DNA of 11,616 nt from a bacterium F11 (GTDB taxonomy: Bacteria > Elusimicrobiota > Elusimicrobia > F11): positions 1 to 11,616 of the forward strand of contig MSYE01000189.1 in NCBI GenBank assembly GCA_002176905.1, read 5' to 3'. Within the stretch, counting starts at the first letter, position 1, and each line of letters begins with the position of its first letter. The position numbers and the translations under genes were made by a program. This document shows, piece by piece, positions 6,316-11,616 of this stretch. The notes beneath the pieces were generated by a model. It saw only the letters and a program-made list of their open reading frames with translations. It searched no databases and was not told the DNA's origin.

Positions 6316-8316
6316 ATGACGAAATTTCAAATTGTTTCTGATTTTAAACCAGCAGGCGACCAAGTCCCGGCCATCCAGGAGTTGGTCAAAGGCCTTCAGG
6401 CCAGAAAACCCCATCAGGTTCTCTTGGGGGTTACTGGGTCTGGAAAGACCTTTACCATGGCCAATGTGATCACCCAGATGAATAGACCCACCCTTATTAT
6501 CTCTCCCAATAAGATTCTTGCTGCTCAGCTTTATGCCGAATTTAAGTCTTTTTTTCCTCATAATGCGGTTGAGTATTTCATTTCGTATTACGACTACTAT
6601 CAGCCAGAGGCCTATGTGCCTCAATCTGATACCTATATCGAGAAAGACGCCAGCATCAATGATCATATTGATCGGCTCCGATTGAAAACCACCTCCAGTT
6701 TAATGGAACGAAAAGATGTTATTGTGGTTGCCAGTGTGTCTTGTATTTATGGTTTGGGATCACCCAATGAATATAAGGAAATGTGTGTATTTATTGAGAC
6801 CGGACAAGAACGTAAGAGAAAAGGCTTGTTGGATGATCTTATTGCCGTTCATTATCAACGGAATGAAATTGAGTTTTCTCCTGGTAAGTTTCGTGTTCGA
6901 GGAGATACCATCGAAATTTTTCCAGCCTATTTGGACACGGCACTTCGGGTTGAATTTTTTGGAGACCAGGTGGAATGCATCCGAGAGATTCATCCTCTTA
7001 CAGGGGACGTTCTTCGTTCAAAAGATCGGGTCTATATCTATCCTGCCAGACATTTTGTCACCACGCGGCCTACCATTGAGAAAGCGTTGGTTTCCATTGA
7101 AAAGGAATTGGCTGATCGACTCAAAACCTTTGATAAAAAAGGGAAATTGCTTGAAGCCCAACGTTTGGACCAACGAACACGATATGATATGGAGATGCTT
7201 CGGGAAATCGGTTTTTGTCATGGAATTGAAAATTATTCACGTCCGTTATCTGGCCGTAAACCAGGGGAAAGGCCTGCTTGTTTGATTGATTATTTTCCAG
7301 ATGATTTTCTGATGATGATTGATGAATCTCATGTGAGTGTTCCTCAAATTGGGGGTATGTACGAGGGAGATCGTTCCCGAAAACAGACTTTGGTGGATTT
7401 TGGATTTCGATTGCCTTCTGCATTGGATAACCGTCCGCTCAAGTTTCATGAATTTGAAGGTCTCCTCAAGCAAGCTGTTTATGTTTCTGCCACACCCGGT
7501 CCCTATGAGCTAAAAAAAACAAAAGGAGAAATTGTCGAGCAGGTGATTCGTCCCACAGGGCTGGTTGATCCCGAAGTTGTTATTTGCCCTTCAAAAGGGC
7601 AGGTTCAGGATTTGATGAAACGAATTGAAGAAAGGACCAAGAAAAAAGAGCGTGTTTTGGTTAATACGTTAACAAAGAGAAGCGCCGAAGATCTGACCAC
7701 CTTTTTGACCGAAAAGGGACTCCAGGTCAGGTACATGCATTCGGATATTGATGCCCTTGAACGGATAAAAATAGTTCAAGGGCTACGAAAGGGAGAATTT
7801 GATGTATTGGTGGGAATAAACCTTTTAAGGGAAGGATTGGATATTCCGGAGGTATCCATGGTGGCCATATTTGATGCTGATAAGGAAGGATTCTTGCGGT
7901 CAGAAACCACCCTTATTCAAATCTGTGGTCGTGCTGCCAGACATTTGGGGGGTGCTGTGGTTCTTTACGCTGATGGCATTACGGGTTCAATGAGGCGGGC
8001 GCTTGATGAAATGACCCGACGACGGCGGAAGCAACTGGCGCATAACAAAAAACACAAAATTTCCCCTAAAACCATTGTTAAGGCGATTCAGAATCTTGAA
8101 GAATTCCAAGTCAAAGCCAAAACAAAGGGACTGGATAAGGTCTTCAACGAGGCCTCATTTAATATGAGGGATAGAAAGAGTCTTTCCCAACTTACAAAAG
8201 AATTAGAAAAACAGATGAGAATATCGGCGGATTCATTGGATTTTGAATTGGCAGCGGCGCTAAGAGATAAAATTCAAGAAATCAATCAGATGCGACCCAG
8301 GAGGGGTGCTTCTTAA
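6316..8316 (+). CDS. uvrB: Excinuclease ABC subunit B
   Basis: UvrB is the damage-verifying helicase-like core of nucleotide excision repair; it is loaded by UvrA and recruits UvrC. The 666 residues match the family's length. Visible are the Walker A loop GVTGSGKT (38-45), the beta-hairpin region YYDYYQPEAYVP (91-102), SVSCIYGLGSP (140-150), the DESH box (336-339), the stretch INLLREGLDIP, the DADKEGFLRSE segment and motif VI GRAAR (538-542). The C-terminal UVR domain around 620-660 contacts UvrC. The ATG at 6316 was chosen because MTKFQIVSDFKPAGDQ is the standard UvrB N-terminus. The frame stays open upstream to 6079, but that part only mirrors the LOG-family gene on the other strand. No Shine-Dalgarno sequence precedes the start. 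The stop overlaps that of pilT. Confidence 0.97.
   Translation: MTKFQIVSDFKPAGDQVPAIQELVKGLQARKPHQVLLGVTGSGKTFTMANVITQMNRPTLIISPNKILAAQLYAEFKSFFPHNAVEYFISYYDYYQPEAYVPQSDTYIEKDASINDHIDRLRLKTTSSLMERKDVIVVASVSCIYGLGSPNEYKEMCVFIETGQERKRKGLLDDLIAVHYQRNEIEFSPGKFRVRGDTIEIFPAYLDTALRVEFFGDQVECIREIHPLTGDVLRSKDRVYIYPARHFVTTRPTIEKALVSIEKELADRLKTFDKKGKLLEAQRLDQRTRYDMEMLREIGFCHGIENYSRPLSGRKPGERPACLIDYFPDDFLMMIDESHVSVPQIGGMYEGDRSRKQTLVDFGFRLPSALDNRPLKFHEFEGLLKQAVYVSATPGPYELKKTKGEIVEQVIRPTGLVDPEVVICPSKGQVQDLMKRIEERTKKKERVLVNTLTKRSAEDLTTFLTEKGLQVRYMHSDIDALERIKIVQGLRKGEFDVLVGINLLREGLDIPEVSMVAIFDADKEGFLRSETTLIQICGRAARHLGGAVVLYADGITGSMRRALDEMTRRRRKQLAHNKKHKISPKTIVKAIQNLEEFQVKAKTKGLDKVFNEASFNMRDRKSLSQLTKELEKQMRISADSLDFELAAALRDKIQEINQMRPRRGAS
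8313..8316. other. Shared TTAA stop for convergent uvrB and pilT
   Basis: The tetranucleotide TTAA gives TAA on the plus strand (8314-8316) for uvrB and TAA on the minus strand (8315-8313) for pilT. The two genes therefore overlap tail to tail by 4 bp with no intergenic space, and I see no stem-loop terminator between them. Confidence 0.9.
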
Positions 8317-9512
8317 GGGGCTCTTTTTGGTCTTTTTTCTCTAGGAAGGTCAATCATGATGGGATCGTGAGACGTTTGGCTGTCCATCATGCCTTCTGTC
8401 ATTTGTCCTTCTGTCTCAGCGCCTCCTTCTTTCGCATTCCATACACCACGGTCCACACCTCTTAGTTTCAAAGCAAGATCCTCGAGATTGGTTGCATGGT
8501 TTAAAGCTTCTTGCGTTGAAATCAGATTTTGGGCATGGAGATGTTCCAGATCCTGATCAAAGGTATGCATGCCATAATAGGTGTCTTGTCCCATTAGCCG
8601 TACAACTTCCTCTTTTCGGTCTTCTGCCAATAATCGGCGCATAAAGGTCGTCCCAATTAAGATTTCTGTTGCGGGATATCTCACGCTACCATCGGTTGAT
8701 CGGACAAGTCTTTGAGCCACCACTCCGCTTATGACATTTGCCACTTGCTGCCGAACGGCATTTTGTTCATGGGGGGGGAAGGCATCCACAATTCGACCTG
8801 TTGAATGAACCGCATCAATGGTGTGAATGGTAGAGAGAACCAGATGACCTGATTCAGCGGCTTGAAGCGCAGCACTCATTGTTTCCAGATCTCTCATTTC
8901 TCCAATGGCGATGACATCCGGGCTTTGTCGAAGGACATTCCTGAGGGCTTCTTTGAAAGACCCCGTATCATGTCCCACTTCCCGTTGGGAAATGGATGAT
9001 TTTACGTCCTTATGAATAAACTCGATAGGATCTTCAATGGTGATGATGTTATAGGTAAAGTTTTGATTAAGGAAATTGATAACGGAATTCAAAGTGGTTG
9101 TTTTTCCGGCTCCTGTGACACCGGCAAACAGGATGAGTCCACGACCTTGAGAAACCAATTTCTTTAATGTTTGGGCCGGCAGATGAAGTTCTTCAAATCC
9201 TTTCATTTTTAAGGGTATGGTACGAAGGGCGACGGCCACGCTCCCACGTTGGCGATACATGTTCACCCGGAAGCGGCTGACGCCATCAACGGTGCAAGCC
9301 ACATCCATCTCGTTGCGGGTTGAAAATTCTTTCTGCAAATTAGGGGGAAGGAGCGACCGGCAAATTTCTTCGGTTTGATTGGATGTGAGAGGCTCTAAGT
9401 TTGTTTGGACAAGTTGTCCATTGACACGAATCAGGGGACACGAACCAGGTTTGAAAAGAATATCGGATATTCCATCCCGAAGCATTAACTCGATAAGTCT
9501 CTTATATTCCAT
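8313..9512 (-). CDS. pilT: Type IV pilus retraction ATPase, PilT family
   Basis: Hexameric cytoplasmic ATPase that disassembles type IV pilin fibres, powering twitching motility and DNA uptake. An N-terminal PAS-like region (to about 105) precedes the RecA-like domain with Walker A GVTGAGKTT (131-139), the Asp box ITIEDPIEF (157-165), Walker B PDVIAIGEMRD (198-208) and the His box GHLVLSTIHT (222-231). The segment around GMHTFDQDLEHL (314-325) and the LRG near 350-352 fit the PilT/PilU C-terminus rather than PilB or GspE, and there is no tetracysteine zinc motif. The classical AIRNLIRE motif is altered (around MRRLLAEDRK, 291-300), so PilU is a possible alternative. Residues 356-399 form an unusual polar, low-complexity tail ending in basic residues. 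The gene lies 46 bp downstream of the HD-GYP gene and converges on uvrB. Confidence 0.92.
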   Translation of the reverse strand: MEYKRLIELMLRDGISDILFKPGSCPLIRVNGQLVQTNLEPLTSNQTEEICRSLLPPNLQKEFSTRNEMDVACTVDGVSRFRVNMYRQRGSVAVALRTIPLKMKGFEELHLPAQTLKKLVSQGRGLILFAGVTGAGKTTTLNSVINFLNQNFTYNIITIEDPIEFIHKDVKSSISQREVGHDTGSFKEALRNVLRQSPDVIAIGEMRDLETMSAALQAAESGHLVLSTIHTIDAVHSTGRIVDAFPPHEQNAVRQQVANVISGVVAQRLVRSTDGSVRYPATEILIGTTFMRRLLAEDRKEEVVRLMGQDTYYGMHTFDQDLEHLHAQNLISTQEALNHATNLEDLALKLRGVDRGVWNAKEGGAETEGQMTEGMMDSQTSHDPIMIDLPREKRPKRAP

Positions 9513-9558
9513 ACTACAAAGGTAGCAATCGGAGCCGTATTTTCAAGGGTTTTTTAAA

Positions 9559-10794
9559 TTAAAAAGAAGGGGTGGCCACAGCCTTATCACTGTCTCCGCG
9601 GGGGGTATAGGCTTCCATGATTGGCATGATTTTTGGAAGGATTTCGAAAAATGCTTCAACCACTTCGGGATCAAATTGTTTGCCTTTTTCATCTTGGATC
9701 AAACGAAGTGTTTCTTCCATGGAAAATGAGGGTTTATAAATACGTTTGCTAACGAGGGCATCAAAAACATCGGCCAATGAAGCGATTCGGGCTTCAATGG
9801 GGATTTCTTTTTCCTTTAGTCCTTTTGGGTAACCTTTCCCATCCCATCGTTCATGATGGTAAAGGGCAACAATGGCAGATGTTTGCATAAGTTCGCTTTC
9901 TGACCCCCCCAGTATTTCGGCTCCATACTGAGGGTGTTTTTTCATCTCAACCCATTCCTCAGGGGATAGCTTTCCAGGTTTGTTCAATACATTATCAGGT
10001 ACCCCCACCTTTCCAATGTCATGCATGGGTGCTGCCAAACGGAGGTTCTCGCACCATTCGGGATCAAATCCCATCTTTTGGGCAATCAGAGCGGAGTACT
10101 GACTCATTCGCCACAGATGCTGACGTGTGTCATAGTCCTTGTATTCAACCGCTCCAGCGAGGCGAATAATGGTTTCCTGGGCCAGCTTTCTAATTTCTTG
10201 GTAGAGATGCGTATTCTCGACTTGAGCTGTTGCCTGGTCAGCCAGGAGGGTGAGGATTTCCTCATCCTGATGATCAAAGGCATTGCCTTGAATGCGGTTA
10301 AGAACTTGGAAAACACCAATGACTTGGCTTTTGGCATTTCGCATGGGGACAGTTAAAACGGATCGGGTTCTGAATCCGGTCTTTTTATCAACCTCTGGGT
10401 TGAAACGAGGATCCTTATAAACATCCCGGATGTTGAGGAGCTTTCCTGATGATGCAACTGCCCCTGATATCCCTTTATCCAATGGAATCCGAATTTTATG
10501 TGCGCCTAGGGCTGCTTTTGACCACAGTTCTTTTCTCTCTTTGTCGATAAGGAAGACGGTTGCCCTTTCGGCTTTGAGGACTGTTTTTGCCTCCTCGACA
10601 ATGAGATTGAGAAGCTGATCCAATGTTGTTGTGGTGGAGGCTTGGCGGGAGTACTTAAGGAGGGTGGATAACTTTCTCCGCCATTCCCGTAGGTTCTCAA
10701 CCTTTTTTTCGAGAAGGTGTACTTTGGAGCCATTCTTGGAACGGGACTTGGCTGTTTTTTTCAGCGTATGATCCTTCTTTCGTTTCTTAGGCAT
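9559..10794 (-). CDS. GAF domain and HD-GYP domain protein, probable cyclic-di-GMP phosphodiesterase
   Basis: Predicted soluble signalling enzyme of 411 residues. It opens with a very basic Lys/Arg-rich segment and a short coiled coil (about 25-50). A GAF sensor domain follows (about 55-195, including RSVLTVPMRN and IGVFQVLN), then an HD-GYP phosphodiesterase domain (about 205-390). Metal-binding and signature residues are intact: His226, His258-Asp259 in HDIGKVGVPD, His287, His313-His314 in HHERWDGKGYP, and Asp342 in ADVFDAL. Such domains hydrolyse cyclic-di-GMP, and a few act on cGAMP. There is no receiver domain, so input is probably a ligand or redox cue sensed by GAF; the ligand is unknown. 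The ATG at 10794 is preferred over an in-frame TTG at 10830, because a candidate promoter would start transcription between them. pilT follows 46 bp downstream, suggesting a shared role in surface motility. Confidence 0.9.
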   Translation of the reverse strand: MPKKRKKDHTLKKTAKSRSKNGSKVHLLEKKVENLREWRRKLSTLLKYSRQASTTTTLDQLLNLIVEEAKTVLKAERATVFLIDKERKELWSKAALGAHKIRIPLDKGISGAVASSGKLLNIRDVYKDPRFNPEVDKKTGFRTRSVLTVPMRNAKSQVIGVFQVLNRIQGNAFDHQDEEILTLLADQATAQVENTHLYQEIRKLAQETIIRLAGAVEYKDYDTRQHLWRMSQYSALIAQKMGFDPEWCENLRLAAPMHDIGKVGVPDNVLNKPGKLSPEEWVEMKKHPQYGAEILGGSESELMQTSAIVALYHHERWDGKGYPKGLKEKEIPIEARIASLADVFDALVSKRIYKPSFSMEETLRLIQDEKGKQFDPEVVEAFFEILPKIMPIMEAYTPRGDSDKAVATPSF

Positions 10795-10820
10795 AGTTAC
10801 CAGAAATCTCACTTCTCTAT

Positions 10821-10850
10821 TTTTTACCAATCCTAAGGGTTCTCCGTCAA
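10821..10850 (-). promoter_or_regulatory. Candidate sigma-70-like promoter for the HD-GYP gene
   Basis: On the minus strand TTGACG (10850-10845) matches the -35 consensus at five of six bases. It is followed after 18 bp by TAAAAA (10826-10821), a four-of-six -10 match. Transcription would begin near 10815, which is inside the TTG-initiated reading frame but upstream of the ATG at 10794. This supports the shorter protein. Found by eye. Confidence 0.35.
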
Positions 10851-10987
10851 TTTAAGAGAGGCAAATCTTTCCAAGTTAAGAATGGAGGAAGCCCACTTTA
10901 ATTTCAAGATGAAAAATCAATCTTTTTAAGAATTCAATAATACCTAAATGGGTCAGGGGGCAACAATTCAAATAGACATTTCGCTCT

Positions 10988-11016
10988 TTGTGCCTGATGA
11001 AGGAAAGTAGTAGACT
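10988..11016 (+). promoter_or_regulatory. Weak candidate promoter for nadC
   Basis: TTGTGC (10988-10993) and TAGACT (11011-11016) are spaced by 17 bp and match the -35 and -10 consensus at only three and four of six bases. The start point would fall a few bases before the nadC ATG at 11028, and no Shine-Dalgarno sequence is visible near that ATG. The remainder of the 233-bp divergent region (10795-11027) shows no recognisable riboswitch, RNA gene or strong hairpin. Confidence 0.2.
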
Positions 11017-11027
11017 CCCCAAGCATA

Positions 11028-11616
11028 ATGAAATTTTTAGATCTAAAACACAGACTAAAACAAGCTCTCCTTGAAGATGGGGCTTTTAATGATGCGACCA
11101 CCCTCGCTATCCCAAAATCAAAGCAGACAAGACTTCGGTATCGTCTGATTGCCAAAAAGGAGGGAATCTTTTGTGGGGCCTTTTTGCTTAAGCCTGTTTT
11201 TTCCCTTTTGGACTCTGGTGTTAAGATTTCCTGTAAGAAAAGAGATGGTGATAGAATTCGCCCCCGTGACACAATTGCGGTGATTCAAGGCAAATCCTTT
11301 GCCCTTTTGGGAGGAGAGAGACTTTATCTCAACCTAGCATGTGAATTGAGTGGGATTGCTACTTTGACCCGTAAGTATGTGGAGGCAGTGAAAGGGACCA
11401 AATCGCGCATTTTTGATACACGAAAAACAACACCCCTTTGGCGAGACTTGGAGAAATTCGCGGTGAAATGTGGGGGGGGGGGGGAAATCATCGGTCGTCT
11501 CTTGCCCATGCTATCCTTATAAAGGACAATCATCTGAAACTCATCCGGTCTCAAAGGTTAACACCCCTTAAAGTTTATGGATCCCGAAAAAAGAAGGGAG
11601 TGCAATTTATCGAGAT
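11028..11616 (+). CDS. nadC: Nicotinate-nucleotide pyrophosphorylase (carboxylating), frameshifted in a poly-G run and cut by the window end
   Basis: Quinolinate phosphoribosyltransferase converts quinolinate and PRPP to nicotinate mononucleotide in de novo NAD synthesis. The first frame (11028-11522, 164 codons) shows the N-terminal LLEDGAFNDATT region (14-25), ERLYLN (97-102), LSGIATLTRKYVEAV (107-121) and the substrate-binding DTRKTTP (130-136), then EKFAVKCGGG (142-151). After a run of 13 G the frame departs from the family and stops at 11520-11522. The family sequence resumes in another frame from 11486: NHRSSLAHAILIKDNHLK, open to the window end. With 11 G, four Gly codons would precede Asn-His-Arg, matching the family motif. 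So the gene is either intact in the organism and miscounted here, or it is a slipped allele. The start follows the expected N-terminus; a few N-terminal residues are uncertain. Confidence 0.9.
11472..11484 (+). repeat. Homopolymer run of 13 G within nadC
   Basis: Thirteen consecutive G residues follow the TGT codon of the conserved Cys-Gly-Gly-Gly motif. This is the longest G or C run in the window; the next ones, in the PilT and HD-GYP genes, are 8 and 7 bases long and leave their frames intact. The run accounts for the frame change in nadC. Eleven G would restore the frame with the expected number of residues; eight or fourteen would also restore the frame but with one Gly fewer or one more. 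Confidence 0.95.

Noticed and set aside
8771..8778. Run of eight G (C on the coding strand) in pilT as a second slippage site
   Set aside because: The pilT frame is intact across it and encodes the expected Pro-Pro-His segment, so there is no sign of length change.
10882..10929. 15-codon open frame (ATG at 10882) upstream of nadC, considered as a leader peptide
   Set aside because: No suitably spaced ribosome binding site, no run of a regulatory amino acid and no attenuator-like hairpin after it; it is the length expected by chance.
10959..10994. Imperfect inverted repeat GGCAACAA / TTGTGCC before nadC, considered as an operator (for example for an NAD-responsive repressor)
   Set aside because: The arms match only with a bulged base and are 21 bp apart; this is weak and does not match a regulator site I can name.
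1..11616. tRNA, rRNA, CRISPR array, insertion sequence or prophage signatures
   Set aside because: None seen by eye; nearly all of the window is accounted for by conserved housekeeping genes with very short spacers.

Overview
The window carries a conserved bacterial chromosomal segment with no sign of phage, transposon, CRISPR or other acquired DNA. Base composition looks fairly uniform and slightly AT-rich throughout. The gene set includes PilT for type IV pilus retraction, a periplasmic-type amidase and an HD-GYP phosphodiesterase. This suggests a Gram-negative-like, free-living bacterium, perhaps from a deltaproteobacteria-like or uncultivated lineage. The lineage is inference only, because no marker in the window fixes it.

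Positions 1-4119 (+) are the middle of a division and cell wall (dcw) cluster: mraY (3' part only), murD, ftsW and murG. The genes are tightly packed, with ATGA stop/start overlaps at murD/ftsW and ftsW/murG. They cover lipid I formation, addition of D-glutamate to the UDP-MurNAc peptide, septal glycan polymerisation and lipid II formation. The cluster does not continue into murC/murB/ddl/ftsQ as it often does. Instead, murG is followed 12 bp later by a half-length TauE/SafE-type membrane protein (4132-4491), and the plus-strand run then ends.

Positions 4511-6285 (-) hold a two-gene unit: a LOG-family Rossmann-fold protein with long N- and C-terminal extensions, then an exported N-acetylmuramoyl-L-alanine amidase coupled by an ATGA overlap. 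This unit diverges from uvrB (6316-8316, +) across only 30 bp. uvrB runs convergently into pilT (8313-9512, -), and one TTAA supplies both stop codons. Upstream of pilT on the same strand lies a GAF/HD-GYP protein (9559-10794, -), a probable cyclic-di-GMP phosphodiesterase.

A 233-bp divergent intergenic region separates the HD-GYP gene from nadC (11028 to the window end, +). nadC reads as a normal quinolinate phosphoribosyltransferase until a run of 13 G residues (11472-11484), where the frame is lost. The correct protein continues in another frame to the edge of the window. Restoring 11 G would give the family's Gly-rich-then-Asn-His-Arg motif. This is either a homopolymer assembly error or a slippage-prone (possibly phase-variable) tract, and it is the most notable anomaly here. 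I found no convincing new biological system in the window.
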